Positions 46,136 through 59,592 of a stretch of DNA of 64,000 bases are shown here, one piece after another. Source of the DNA: Notospermus geniculatus (lineage: Eukaryota; Nemertea; Pilidiophora; Heteronemertea; Lineidae); assembly GCA_002633025.1 (NCBI GenBank), contig NMRB01000380.1, positions 254,175 to 318,174 on the forward strand, read 5' to 3'. The notes under the pieces were generated by a model. It saw only the letters and a program-made list of their open reading frames with translations, searched no databases and was not told where the DNA came from. Positions within the stretch are counted from its first letter, which is position 1, and every line of letters begins with the position of its first letter. Position numbers and translations under genes: made by a program.

Positions 46136-48328
46136 TGTTGCACTGCAGCTGTGGCGGAAAGAAGTCGAATCAAACTGTACACAGTGCCGAATTTCTACGC
46201 AATATCGACACTGTCATCGATCGGCATCCGCCATTTTGATTTTTGCGGCCGCGGATGGATATAAACTTTATGAAGTGGAATAAGTGTATAACGTCTGGGA
46301 GATGTTTGGTCACGTGGGTAAACAAAATGCACGCGGTCATGGACTACTTTGGTCTGAGAATAACTGAAAAACCTCGAGATATTTTGCCACAAAATGATTA
46401 TGCTTTACAAATATTTTTATCATGTCTTGCATCTAAGCCTCATTTTGACCTAGGCAGGCCTATAATAATATAATTTATGTCTTCCTGTGGACGTATAACC
46501 GTGCACTATCTACTGCGCATGGCGACGCTTGCTTATTGAGTGAACGGTCGACCGCTTTACAATGGTAAGGAATCCTTACACATATTATTGCGCTGCACTT
46601 CTTTTCAACATGGCGGTGGCTGATCGATACTAGAGGGTGTTATTCGTAACGCCCTCTAGTGTCAAGAATGAAGTCGAATTTGTGTAGCCAGGAGATTATC
46701 TGGCGTAGTGTATAAGTCGGTGTAGTGTTAAAAGTAAGGTCGAACTCCCCAGAATGCATGTCATGAGATTTGAATCCTGTTCGAAGTATCGTAGTTCTGC
46801 TAGAAATTAACTGGTCATCCGCGATGCACTGTATATACAATGTATATATAACAGTAGTTCGATGCAATTTTCACTGGTCAGAAAAAATGAATGTTCTAAA
46901 ACGAGAATTCTTCGTGGGAGATGGGTATACAAGTACCCCTGACAAAAAAGGAACGTTGCGTTGTCCAATCCTTTCTCGCCTGGCGTACATACTTGAGGTT
47001 ACGAAATACAGTTCCCTACTGTGTAACACCTCGATGATGGGTTTGCCATTGGTTCTTGTTGCATTCTGTCCTGAACCAGATACCAAAACACAAGTGAGGT
47101 AAAACGACCAGCAGACTTGCACGCATGGTTTTTCTTCGGAAGATCAAATGTGCCATCTCTGTCGAACACGAATCATCGTGTCATGTGATGTGTCACAATT
47201 ATGCATCACAATATAGGGACACTCCAGCATACTGATAATTACGTCAGACGATCTCACAACCAACATTAATATGAACGTTAAGCACTTTAATGACCGGTAC
47301 AATCTCAATTTTCAAACAAGTTGACGGACTGAGGTAATTTCACGGCAATTTCAGTGGGTCGTTCATATTCATCCGTTGCACGAAATTTGAGAACATTGAT
47401 TCTCATCGTTTGTCTCATACTTCCATAAATTTCGTGTTGTTCAGCGTGTACCATTTCTTGTGGGCTGATATTATGTGTGGTGTCTCAAACACCACAGTGC
47501 TTCATAACATTTCAGATGGATATCATGTAGAGTGAATACAAGTTGGTTGAAATACATGTATCATATAACCATGAACATGGCATTATCTGCAGGGCGGTTC
47601 AGGAAAGTTTTCCTGCTACAGTTATTTTTTTTCTGGGAACCAGGTTGTATGATATGGTATAGCATAAACAGCTGCCAGGACCCCAGGCAATTCCTAGTGT
47701 CGAGTCTCGACAGTCCCTTCACTACGCAGAAAAACAAGTACACAGCAATCCTTTGGTGCTTTTGATAAATAAAATGCAAGAACAGGCCAACTTGGTTGTG
47801 CGTTTTGAGCCTTGATGTTGACTCTTTTGCCCTGGTCCTCCAAAAAATGTGAAAAGCTGGTATTTCTGACAGCTAATGAAAGAATAAACAAAGGAATTCC
47901 AAGAATCAGATGCTCTGTAATTTGCCAATACCGTACATTTACATATTGAGGAGTGGAAGTGTACTAAATATGCAAACCACCCACTATTTGTTAGTTTCGA
48001 ATGACACATTAACAAAAAAGAGCTGCATTGCCATTGTTTGTGCCACGTTGTTTCTGTGAAACAACACTGTCATTGTCACATTGATAAAGCACTATGCAAA
48101 CTAGCAGCTTACCCTCCACCATGTTATTTTTATTTCAAGACTTGAGGTGTTATATATTGTTGTACAACATGTACTTCCTAATTTGATCCGGTTTTCCTAC
48201 CCTTGCACATGCACATGTACATGTACGTACATACCGGTAAGTGCATAGTCTGTAACGTTTTTGACGAATAAAGTCCACATAATCAGCTCTTCCCTTTGGC
48301 TTGGGTCTGTTTCGTGTAGCAGGTCAGG
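46136..48328. other. No gene recognised between GPCR C and the channel gene
   Basis: Contains a small hairpin at about 46628-46670 (CTAGAGGGTGTTA / complement) but no family motif or coherent exon set on either strand. Confidence 0.4.
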
Positions 48329-51300
48329 TCATAGGCGGGAGGTGAGCCAGTAGACGAGGTTAAATATCAAAAATGTAATCGGGAAAACCCAACGGGAAAA
48401 TACTTCAACTCTATCTGAGGTGAGGAAACGTGGTTTTCCTGTCCGAATATTTGAATCTTCGATGCTCATTACATCAGCCCTTCCATCTCCATCACCTGCT
48501 GCTGCACGCTGAAAAAAGGAGAAAGATGGGTGTGAATCATGGTTAAGTACATTGTAATTTGACAACAAAAGCAAGAAGCTTGTTGTACATGTACCTAGGG
48601 AGAAATTGACGCCCCAATACCCAGGTGGTCAGTGGTGGTGCCCCAAGTACTTGTGTAAATGAATCGAGCTCCTAATTCGCCATGTTTTAAAACTGTGACT
48701 AGGATATATATTAACAGTGTAAAGTGTTTTTATCTGAGTGAATAAAAAGAAACTAAATCGAAGCCGAAAAAAAATCAGAAGCGCCGTATGCAAAATGGCA
48801 ATTTTGAGCCTGGAAATATTCTCTGTTAAGGTATTCAGTACATTCAGCATCATTGCATTCAACCTTAGCCTGGAGATTTTTTTTCGGGAGGGGAGGGAAA
48901 GGAAAATACAGTTCCCGATTACTGATTCATAGTTCATACTCGTACGTTTTTACCTACTACTACTCGACTACAGAATTTTTTTTCATGTGTTGCATGAACA
49001 TTCAAATTTGGCCATTTCCCTGCCATTCCCTAAAAAAATCTCAATCTTGATTAAATATATGTTCTCCTGGCCACCATTTCTATGGAAATCTATATGTATA
49101 GGCAGAATTTTCGTGGGCAATACAGGTAAGAAAAAAGATGTGAAAGCTGTATTATACGTGTAATTACCCTATTCAGGGCTAAAGCAACGTTCCTGAATTT
49201 CTCCTGTGCCTTTTCCTTTCTCTCAGCTGCTTCTCGGTCCTCTTTTCGGGCTAAAATATTCGCCATGGAAAATTCCAACAGGGCAAGAAACACGAAGGCT
49301 AGGCACACAGCCATCCAGATGTCAATGGACTTCGCGTATGCAACTTTTGCCATCGAACCTGTTGTGAAAAAAACAGAGGAAATATTTGACAAAGAGATGT
49401 ACACTCATGGCCAAAAGTAAATGGACAGCAGTTTATCTTGAATATCTCCAAACCAATGGGGTGAAGAAAATTGAATCCGACATATGTAGTGGTAAATTTT
49501 CCTGGCTATCTAATGGTATCAGCGTCGAAAAAATCTGCTGAAAACCGCATTGGACAGAAGGAATTTTGTAAAGGCGTGTTTTTTGCTACTTTTTTATTTG
49601 CATGATTTCATTCAAAATTTGTATATCACTGTGTTCTACTCATCGAGGCCTTTCATAAAATATGCTGAAATTTCAAATATTCCGTGTAGAAATGTGATTT
49701 TGGGGCACTTTTATCCAAATATTTTTGGCCACGCGTGCAACACCTTTGACACAGGCCTCTGCACTATTGTGAGTTGTGGTGGTTGAATGAAAACTAAGTA
49801 TTGTCATTTCTCGTTCACAATGAATAAAGAAACCCAGTTGTGGCTGAAGGTCGCGGTTGTCATGCGGGGTCAATTTCCATAACAGGCTGCGTCAAGTGGA
49901 TTCCTGCTAGTTGACCAATTCACAGCCCGTTGGCACCCCATCAATCACACAAACTATTCAATGGCCATTGATGTTTATCTACCGGCATGACCATTGGGTT
50001 CAAGGGGGGCTCTGTCAAAGGTGTTGCAAGCATGGGCAACATAATTTTGATAAAAGTGCCCCAAAATCACATTTCTACACGGAATATTTGAAATTTCAGG
50101 AAATATTATGAAAGGCCTCGATGAGTAGAACACAGTGATATAAAAATTTTGAATGAAGTCATGCAAATAAAAAAGTAGCAAAAAACATACCTTTACAAAA
50201 TTCCTTCTGTCAAATGCGGTTTTCAGCGGATTTTTTCGACGCTGATACCATTAGATAGCCAGGAAAATTTATTACTACATATGTCGGATTCAATTTTCTC
50301 CACCCCATTGGTTTGGAGATATTCAAGATAAACTGCTGTCCATTTACTTTTGGCCATGAGTGTACATGTACCTCTGAGATTATACAGACGTACCGTAGGC
50401 CTTAGTTCCTGTAGTTATTGGCAAAACACACATGTAGGCCTATTTGGCTTTTAAAAACCATCCCCCTTACTTGTGATTTTTATACGCTTCGAGTGCTCAC
50501 AAGAATTAGTAGAGAGTTTTCGAAAAGCCCCCGAAACGCCAACTCGGTGCTCTCTTCGTGGCATCGAACAATGGGTTTGGCGTTCGCGTTGGCGTTTCGG
50601 GGGCTTTGGGAAAACTCCATAATTGTAGGACAGAAAAAAAACAGATTGGCCAATTGGACAACGTGTGTACATGTACTGTATTTTAGGTATAATGGGAAAC
50701 AATATGGATGTTCTTGCAAATGCTAAAAAAAAAGTTATAAAGTATGAAAACGTAATGTGTAGTTACAGCATTTTCGTACCTCTAATGCCTGAATTCATTG
50801 TTGTAATGGAAAGGACAGTTAACAGACCGAGGGAGATCCGCGCTGGTGTTGCTCTCACGTCGATGAAGAATGAGATAAATGATAGAAGTACTATAAGAAT
50901 ACTTGGTATGTAGGTTCCCGTGATGTAGAAGCCGAAGAGTCTGGTCAGGGTGTATTCGATAGCCAGGCAACTGTAGGACCCTGAAAATAGAATATTCACG
51001 ATCATCGAATAATGCATTTATTTTTTTCAGTGTTTATTATAAGGAGGAAATTCCCTTGAAGACAGGTTTTATTCCTTACCGGTGTTATAACTGACTGTAC
51101 AGTTTCTTAGTTTTACTCGATTCTTATCTATGGAGAACTCCGGTAGTTCTACGTGGTCACTCAGAACTACGGGATTGTTATTCGTCCAGTTGAATGTCAC
51201 CTCATCGGTGGTGAACCCATCTGAAAAGAAAGCAACATTTCTGCATCGAACCCGATAATGGGGTAGAATCCAATGACACTTATCGTTAAAATGTTGTTCG

Positions 51301-54300
51301 TTTTTCATGTGTTTTCAGAAAGCAAGTGAGATTCGTTTTCTCACTGTATCTGCGTACGTCCCCGTCATGCCCGTTTCGGCGAAACTAAATCAGCGCTGAA
51401 CGTGAATTATGTAAGACACACGTCGTCCTTGAATATAGAGAGGGGTGTAGCTTGTGAACTGACGAAGGTAAGTTGGGGACTTACATGATTCGATTTTCAT
51501 TGGACAGTGCTGTGTGTCCATAGGGTAATTCTCTAGAAACATCGGGCAGGACAAGGTCAGCGAAATTCTGGATAGGAAATTAAAAAAAACAATTTTATCC
51601 TCACCAGCACAAATATCATACACACAGTGCTCTGCTTGTATTCTATGTTGGGAAATCACTGTTCTCACGTAGGCTAGTCTGCAGGATGAGGGCCAGGACA
51701 TCGACAGATAGGCCTATTAAGGCATCCCGCGAAAGTCGGCCATGACAGCTCAGAAGTGGTAAACAAACCTTGGCCTAGTGCATTTCGACAGTTGGCTCCT
51801 GTGCTTAGGGTCTGTACAATGCACTTGGCCCAGGTTTGTTTGCCGCTTCTGACGTGTCATGGCCGACTTCCGCATGATGTCTATTCAGATCGAAAGGCGT
51901 TAAAAGTAGTTACTCTCCTTGGCGTGCCGGTAGTCGACATCACCGCAAGATGGCCGGCATATAAGTCACTTAATTATTGCGGTACTGTATATGTGCATGC
52001 AGTTGCCAGTTGCGATGCTACCGGCAGATTTATATCTGGTTGGTTCATCGAGCTGCGATCGGCCGATCGAGGATTCTTGTCTGAATGCTGTTACCGTATT
52101 CGTGCACAGTTACACGAGTTAAGGTCACAGAGTTATGGCATTGCTTCTGCTGCTGGTCAGGGTCGCCATTGCTGACCACACAGCAGGCTGTTGATATCTC
52201 CGAATGCGAAGTCCTGACAATGACGCTTTTGATATGATAATGTGGAGGAACCAGATCCCATACAGTGCAAAGCCAGATCTCTGTATGACTTTGCAACAGT
52301 GATTTCAGTGTATTATAAAATGTGGCGCTACCTTTGACTGTAAAGAATACTTCCATCTGGATAAACTCGCAGTAGAATATTCGGCACTGTCACCGTATGA
52401 GTGAGGGACCTTTTTTCGTTGGTGAAGAAAGAATCGGGCACCCAAATTTCGTTTACCCTGCCGTAACCCAAGGTGATGGCCTTTTTGAACTGGGTGTAGG
52501 AAAGACGGGGGTCTCTCCACCTTTGTCTGAAGAATAAGTTGATTGTGTAATCCTGGAATGACAAAAGGAGAACAAGTATACATGTACTGGAGAAGTGCGA
52601 TTTGGTATTGGCAAGAATATATAAGTACCAAAAACATTGAGAGGGAAATCTTTAACTTAATCGCTGTTTTAAGGCCCGTTTACACATGCAACTTTTCATA
52701 TGCAACTTGTTGCATAAACCTGATGAGACCAAAAAGTTTCATAAAAGTTGCATGTGTAAACGGATATGCAACTTGTTGCAACTCGATCACGCTGGATGTT
52801 GCATCGATTTTTCTATGTGTAAACCGTCCCAGGTAGTTTGCAACAAGTTGCAAGTTGCAGCAACTTGCAACTTGGTGCAACCTAGTGTAAAACGGGCCTT
52901 TATACCCCCATCACACTGAGCTAGTTCTCAGTACGTTCTTGAAAATTTTGCCAAACGGGCTCAAACTGTGTGCGAACGGAGTGGACGAAGTGGCAACGTT
53001 TTACAGTCTTTTTACGAACTTCGTGGATGGGAAGGGTGCTCCAGTACATCGAAGCATTATTTGGCCAAGGGTACACGTTCTGGCCCGTTTTACGATTTTT
53101 TTAGGACGGGGCAGGACGTTTTGAGAACGACTTCAGTGTGATGGGGGTATTAGTTTATCGAATAGCCAAAGCGATTTCGCACCCTTTTGTAGGGACAATG
53201 CTGTTGTTAATATCGTTGAGTGGTGCTCTGTCGTGTGTTACCGTTTAGCCCGTTAGCATTCCGGAACCTTCTTTTTTGATTAATTTTTGTGGTCTTTTGA
53301 ATAAAATTAATAATCATGTACTAAAAACAAAATAAAATAAAATAAATGAAATAAAACAAATAAAATGAATAGAATAAAATAGGTGAAAAAATAAAGAAAG
53401 GGCAAGAAATAAATACAATAAATAAAATAAAATAGATAAACAAAATGAAATAGATGAGATAAACAATTAATAAATAAAATAAACACAAAAATTAAAACCA
53501 ATAAAAGTTAGTTAATAAGTAAAACAAAATGAAGTCGATAAATAAAATATAAATAAGTAAATCAAATAAATAAATAAATTAAATTAATAAAATAAATAAA
53601 TTATAAAATAAATAAAATATAAATAAGTAAATCAAATAAATAAATAAATAAAATAAATTAAATTAAATTAATAAAATAAATAAAATATAAATAAGTAAAT
53701 CAAATAAATAAATAAATTAAATTAATAAAATAAATAAATTATAAAATAAACGAAAATTTTCGAATTAATTAATTAAATAAATAAATAAAATAAAAATGTA
53801 AATAAAATAAAATAGTGGGCAGCACGGAGGCGTTCATCATATTTAACAACCTCATCGAAAATTAACAAGACTGACGTTGCTGTTTGTGTTACTTGAAGGT
53901 TACCGTCACTTTCAATGTATCCGTCAAGTTGTGCAATTTCTCTAACCTTCATCTATTCTTACCATTGCATTCTCATTCACCGAACTGAACTCGTTTATGA
54001 ACATATCAAACGTAACCGCTGTTGCCTTTCCTGGAAAAAGAAGGATCACATGCCTTGCTTGCTAAAGAGTTTTTTCCATTGCATCGATTCGTTTTCATCA
54101 AACCAGACTATCGTGTTACTAATGATTTGAATTGAGTTGGCATTATGGTCAATAGATCGCATGATTTTTCTGGTGGCCGTCATGTTGTCATGGCTGAATT
54201 CAAACTAAGGTGTGATTTTTCGTCAAATGTTCTGAAAAACAGCTTATTTATTGGTTTACACGATTATGACAAGAGGCCTTTAATCGTAAAAAAATTTAGT

Positions 54301-54586
54301 GCGTGTAAGGTGGCATTTAAAATCCCTCTTCTCTCAAAATTGGATGTACAACTGTACCTGAACCTTGACCAGGCCTGATTCGTTTATCGTAATTCTTGAG
54401 CATGTCATCAAGTAGCATCTGAATACTGTCATTTTTTGTTGCGTGACTGAAAATAAGATAATTTTGATAATGGCTTGTAAAAAGTATTTAATTTCTTAAC
54501 TACATGCATAAAAGTTCGAAAAGTGTTACTTACCAGACTCCAGAGAAGAAAAAGAGGACCACATATATTCCTGTTATAGACAACAT
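48329..54586 (-). CDS. Anion-selective Cys-loop receptor subunit (GlyR/GluCl/GABA type)
   Basis: Likely a neurotransmitter-gated chloride channel subunit. Exons 54534-54586, 54364-54446, 53963-54030, 52332-52552, 51485-51567, 51080-51220, 50780-50980, 49168-49358, 48329-48508 join in phase to 406 residues. Residues 1-17 are a signal peptide ([17 protein letters not shown]). [16 protein letters not shown] and [17 protein letters not shown] are family hallmarks. The Cys-loop is Cys149-Cys163 (13 between); a second Cys210-Cys221 pair fits GlyR/GluCl, not GABA-A. Binding-site Arg in FFRQ, Ser and Arg in LYSQR, and Glu-Ser-Tyr in loop B are kept. M2 has PAR (262-264) and the 9' Leu273; 6' is Leu270, not Thr. 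The M3-M4 loop is short (about 65 residues), and M4 ends at the C terminus. A Tc1-type foldback and a Harbinger pair sit in introns. Confidence 0.92.
49402..50362. mobile_element. Tc1/mariner-type foldback with 360-bp arms
   Basis: The ends CACTCATGGCCAAAAGTAAA and complement are bordered by TA. The arms 49402-49760 and about 50005-50362 are nearly identical over about 360 bp, around a spacer of about 245 bp. No transposase frame remains. Lies in the channel gene intron before the M3 exon. Confidence 0.9.
50516..50612. repeat. Hairpin (AAAGCCCCCGAAACGCCAAC arms)
   Basis: An inverted pair separated by about 35 bases in a channel-gene intron. Another hairpin (GTCGGCCATGACA arms) lies at about 51733-51867. 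Confidence 0.65.
52672..53149. mobile_element. Two abutting TTA-flanked Harbinger-like MITEs
   Basis: Element 1 (52672-52899, ends GGCCCGTTTACAC and complement, interior rich in CAACTTGTTGCA) and element 2 (52903-53149, ends TACCCCCATCACACTGA and complement) share the TTA at 52900-52902. Element 2 is followed by TTA again. A relative of element 2 is split at 62.3/63.4 kb. Confidence 0.8.
53318..53815. repeat. AAATA-type low-complexity array
   Basis: About 500 bp of AAATAAAT/AATAA words, with an internal about 105-bp higher-order repeat (ATAAATAAGTAAATCAAATA recurs). Channel gene intron 3. Confidence 0.9.
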
Positions 54587-55469
54587 ATTAACTTTGGTGT
54601 AAATATTATCGTGTTAAAGAGTTTCTTTTAACAGGCTGCCAAAAGCAAACAATGTTAGTTTTATCCAAAGAAACGTATTTAAGATAGCACTTAGAAGTCG
54701 ATCTATCACGTCCAGCTATGCTGCAAAAATGGCAATTCCTTCTAAAAAGCTGAATGTGAACAATTTTGTTCGATCCAAAGAACTTCGATAGGGTTTCTCT
54801 AAATAACTCCAGTCTGCTGATATGCTTAGTTATATGTATTACAGTACTAGGTTTTAATGATCGACCCCTACGATGCGTAGGGAGGTATTTAAGGGTATAC
54901 ATGTATTGTTACCTGGACTGCACAGTTCCAGGCATGTTTGACTGAAAATTGGGAAGGGATGATCAATACGACAGGTGATTATTATGATGTAAACTCGCGT
55001 AAGTTTTGTCAACATATTTTGATTGTATTGATAAACGAACCTGTTACTATGCTGTGGCATAATAACGAAATGAAATTTTGACGTCATTAATAATGTACCA
55101 AGCCTTCCTCAGGTTTAATTAGCGGAAGTTTTGGCATTTAGGTTTTACCTTGACCTGTTCTTCAATACTCAAGTCGAGTCGCCATGCACAAGGATCTGTG
55201 CCTGTCATCAGTCTGATAACCCTTGCATTTCATTTTATTGAAGAGAAATAACTGAAGATCAATATACGCGGTGGTAAAAAAGTACTCAATTGTCGTCGTA
55301 CGATAACTAATCCAATTTTGTGGGTGGCTACTCTTTCTAGATTTTATTTAACACGCCGCGTTTCTACCATAACCAGAGTGTTCCCTGATCGTTGTCAAGT
55401 GTCGTTTACGATGTGCTAAAATCTTACATTCTAGTCATATATTCCTGAATACTGTTCGCTAGAATTGCG

Positions 55470-55865
55470 AAATTAGGGAGTTTAAGAGATCACACGCTAA
55501 CGATAACATTTACGTTAACAATATTTTTTGTACATGAAATACATGTACATGCAAGAAATAGCGTTAACGTAAACGTTATCGTTTGCGTGTGCTCTTTATT
55601 ATTATGCTTGGTTTCTTAATGAGACTATATTATCCCAGTGTAACGTTTTTCAGTGTGGCCCGTGTGCTTGTGTGACATTACAATAGATTGACAGCATAAG
55701 GCGCGACTTGACAATAGGGAATTTAAGAAATAAAACGGTAAACGTTAACTTTACGACAACGTTATGTTTAGTACCGAAAATGCAATATATAATCTGGCGA
55801 ATTGGCAGTAGGAAAAATAACGTTGTCGTGACGTTAACGTTTATCGTTTGAGTTCTTAAACCCCC
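55470..55865. repeat. Two hairpins with AACGTTAACG-type arms
   Basis: Hairpins at about 55480-55592 and 55725-55862 have arms such as CGTTAACGTAAACGTTATCG. A third relative is at about 59800-59925. No coding signal. Confidence 0.65.
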
Positions 55866-57639
55866 AATTGAGCGACACACTGTTTCCCAGTGTGTTTCAA
55901 ATAATGGGAGTCACACAGAAAAATGGCCACACTGAAAAACATTATACCGGGTTTTCTGGTTTGACCTACTTGTCTAGGCCACAAAGGTCAATTTGATAGT
56001 AGCTAGAACTCGTCTTATTTTGTTCCGATTTGATCTAGATTCGTCTGTATTGGTTAGAAGGCGTCCGTTTGGGATTTGGCTACCACGTACGAGTCAAATT
56101 TTCGTGCGAGCGGATAAAAAACATTGCAACAAGAGGGCAGTGCCTTTAGTAAACGAATACAATGGTATGTCCCCGATCCATTTCTTGATTATAGCAATGG
56201 TAAACCATTTGTTTACATGTACCTTGGTAACAAAAATATGCACAAAGTAAGGCACATGTATATGCACAAAGTAAGGTAACAAAAATATGAAGGTCTTTAC
56301 ATGTAGCTATATCATGGCATGTGTCACGAATTGTTCGGACTACTAAATGCTTTTACTTGAATTTTGCAATACAAATGCACTATAGGCAATGCTGTACAAA
56401 TCTGGAGTAAAAGCATTTGCTAGTCTTTATCATATGACTCAACACCTTGGTATACAAGATCTTGGAATATATGCCATATAAACCGAACTGATCGCAATCT
56501 GCAGTGTTCACGATGCGGTAGAATGATACGTTATAAAGTATATTTAAGTCACTTCTGGCTTAGCTACTACTTGGTAAGAAGCATTCCTTGCAACAATTTG
56601 GATTTTACGCGATTGTCAGGTCGAAAAAGATGTTTATCACCAAATAAGCCTGTACGAGAGAAATTTCGACTAATTTACGTCACGCTTTCATTTGATAGAA
56701 AATAACTGCGTCATCATTAAAAAGGGTTAAAGAGTTGATAATCAACCTATTGAACAGAAATGAAACTTTTATTATGGCCAGGTTCGAGTAGGTTTACCAC
56801 CATTGGTGATGTTCTGAAAGATAAATAAAACATGGGACTTACAAATTGATCGGCAGACGCGCGATATTCAATCATTTGGGACTCGATTGAAGAATGAATC
56901 AATCTGAAATGAATGGTCTATTGGAAATTGTCCCAAAGACGACGTGTGAAGGAATACAATTTTTACTTAGCATTTACCACTCGGCGTTTCCCCACAAGAC
57001 GTCTGACCCAAATGTTTTGATGGCAACATTAGAAAGGCACGTTTTGATAATTGTCGATATCTTTCGTGTTGGTGGTTCTTTGTTAAAAAGAGAAAGAACA
57101 AGAAGAGCTGTCATGACATTCTGATAAACCCGCAGTTGTGGAATCGAGAACTGAAGTTATCTAAAGGTGAAGGGTGAACCGAACGAAAGGATATATCAGA
57201 AGTTTAGAATAGTGCCTGAACTATGATTTATGAAGTACTGGTATATTCAGATGAAAAAAAACTGGTATATTCAGATGAGAAAAAAAAGATATTCGCAGGT
57301 GAATTGGCACGAACTGCCATAATGGATCGCATCAAATGAAAATCGCATTGGAGGTATGTAATGAAATGGTCCATGGATCAGATGCTTAATACCTGTGTGT
57401 ATGCACCAGAGGAACGGATGACAAAAATGTTGAGTTGATATGTTCCAGGGTAACATGATCGAGGGAGAACCAACTAAAAACATGTGCATGTAGAGCACGT
57501 AGAGTGTATCTACATACCAGGATAGAATATTTTATTTGCTATTGTTAAAGTTAAAATTGGGTTGTCTGATATCAACCATCAATTTGAAGACTGATAGGGC
57601 AAAAACTTGGCATCCACATAAAGGATACATAGTCATACC

Positions 57640-58350
57640 AGTGGTTAGACCAGTGGAGTTGGTGTTCTTCAGGTGATATGGGACAAAGTGTATTTTCGAA
57701 GGTGTCTGCCAGGCGGCCATATTTGTTGTTCCATTGGGCTAATATTCAGCATTTACCTGAAAGTATCTAGATCCATATGCACCAACCAAAACATGCTAAC
57801 TGCAGTAGTTTAAGAGATATGGGCAAAGGCCGTTTTCCAAGATGGGAGCCTGGCCGCTATATAATTTGAAATTCGGTCGAGTCAGAATTTGCTGTACACA
57901 TAGATGGTACCGAGACACATCATCAACCCAGATGAGAAGACTGTAGTTAAAACAGCCACGGAAAGTGCCACCTAACGGCACAATTTTAAACTTTGACCTC
58001 TATGCATGACCTTGAAAGGTAGGTCAAATCAAACCCCCGTAGTTTATGTCATGTACCTATGATAAAAATTTGGAGATGATCCAGCCATTAGTTCCGCTCA
58101 GGCCGTATTGCACTTTTTTGTGTTTTACTTTAGGCCATCTGGTGAGCAAAACCAGTAATCAGATCGGACCGAAATTTGGTATCTGAGTTACTGTGACCGA
58201 GATGAACATGTATACCAAGTTTTATATCTCTAGCTCTAGCGGTTACAAAAGCCGTTGCAAAACGTCCCATTATTGTCTAACGACGAAAACGACGACGACG
58301 GACGACTGACACTGCATGATGACATAGGCTCACCTGTGAGCCTATAAAAC
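57640..58350. repeat. Dispersed repeat (ends GGCTCACCTGTGAGCC)
   Basis: Shares TGGAGATGATCCA, GGACCGAAA and AGCGGTTACAAA-type words, in the same order, with 40550-40990 and 41660-42000. It ends in GACGACGACGGACGACTGAC and a small hairpin. Confidence 0.55.
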
Positions 58351-59592
58351 TGCGTCGGAAATTATACAATTTGAAAATGGGAAACGTTATTGTCCTGCGT
58401 AATCAATAGTCGTTGATAAGTGATAAATTCCTTTTCTTTGTCATTCCGATGTCGCCTGACCCAGATAACTGAAAGGCACCCTGAGCTAAACTTTCGAAGT
58501 CGATTGACGCGCCGAACAGGTTGAAATATTGGGGGTTCTTTAAAAGTTAAATATTAATGAGAGCTACCCTAGCCGTCGATTCGTGCTTTTGTTGGAATAC
58601 GTGTGAAGAAAGTTACGTGAAAGTGCTTTCTTGTGAAAACTTGATTGATGATCGACTGTGACCGTAACACTTTTTTCATTGTCTAACCGTTACATACAAA
58701 CTTTTTAGGGCGTCTAGAATTTGAAGTTACAGACAAAGGAATACAGAATTACTGTGGCCCACATTGTTCTTACTGTAGAAAATCTTGTACCACGAAAACG
58801 TCATCAGTTTGTGTCGTGATATTTCACCTAAAATCTACTTAAAACGTCCTCATTCTTCGTGTGTTGTTCCTCTTATCTTATGTTGTTCCTCTTGGCACAC
58901 GTTTACGGCAGGCGGGAGTGGACGTACATGTAATTCTAAAAATGGATCTATTAAATGCTATTTTATGGATACATGTACGTTATATTCGGGCAATTGATGG
59001 GTCCATTATTTCAGCCAATAGCGTCTTGTTTTATATGGACTCATTAATTCGAATATATGTACTCATTAATTCGGACAGTATGTACCCATTATTTCAACAC
59101 GAACTTCTGCCGGTAAATACCGGATTCCACCAATCAGGATTCAGTTTTATCGGCGGAAGTAGTGCAAATTAATGGGTCGATATAAAACTGAATCTCACAC
59201 CAGTGCGATAATGCTTGTTGACTACGAAGTCGTTGCCATCTGCACCACGCAAAATAGCGTTGCTCCCTGTGAGATGGCGTGGCAGCTTGCCATGTCAACA
59301 TTCGTCAGTGTCAGTAGGCAGTCAATCACGCACAAATATCGATGGAAGAGGTCACGATCTGTCTTTTGATCACCGATTTGTTAACGCACATCATGTATCG
59401 TATCATACTGAATTCAAATGCTAATAACATTCGGTGGGTCCCTTTGTGATGCTACCGAATGAACTTATATGTTATGGTACATGTACTGTGGTTACCGTCA
59501 GACACTTTCTAGTTGGCTTCTCAGGCAGACGAACTTCGAGATATTGGACGGAATTTTTTCTGTTGTCTTGTTTTGTCAGAAAAGATATTGAA

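Larger units (their letters stand above)
54900..59590. other. Gene-poor stretch between the channel and the secreted-protein gene
   Basis: Besides hairpins (55.5-55.9 kb, 56340-56425) and the dispersed repeat at 57.6-58.35 kb, I see short open frames but no family motif and no joined exon set. Confidence 0.35.

Noticed and set aside
52543-52919. Plus-strand frames rich in Cys-Asn-Leu-Leu
   Set aside because: They come from the CAACTTGTTGCA words of the Harbinger-like hairpin MITE.
53307-53501. Leu/Phe-rich 64-codon frame resembling membrane helices
   Set aside because: It is an artefact of translating the AAATA low-complexity array.
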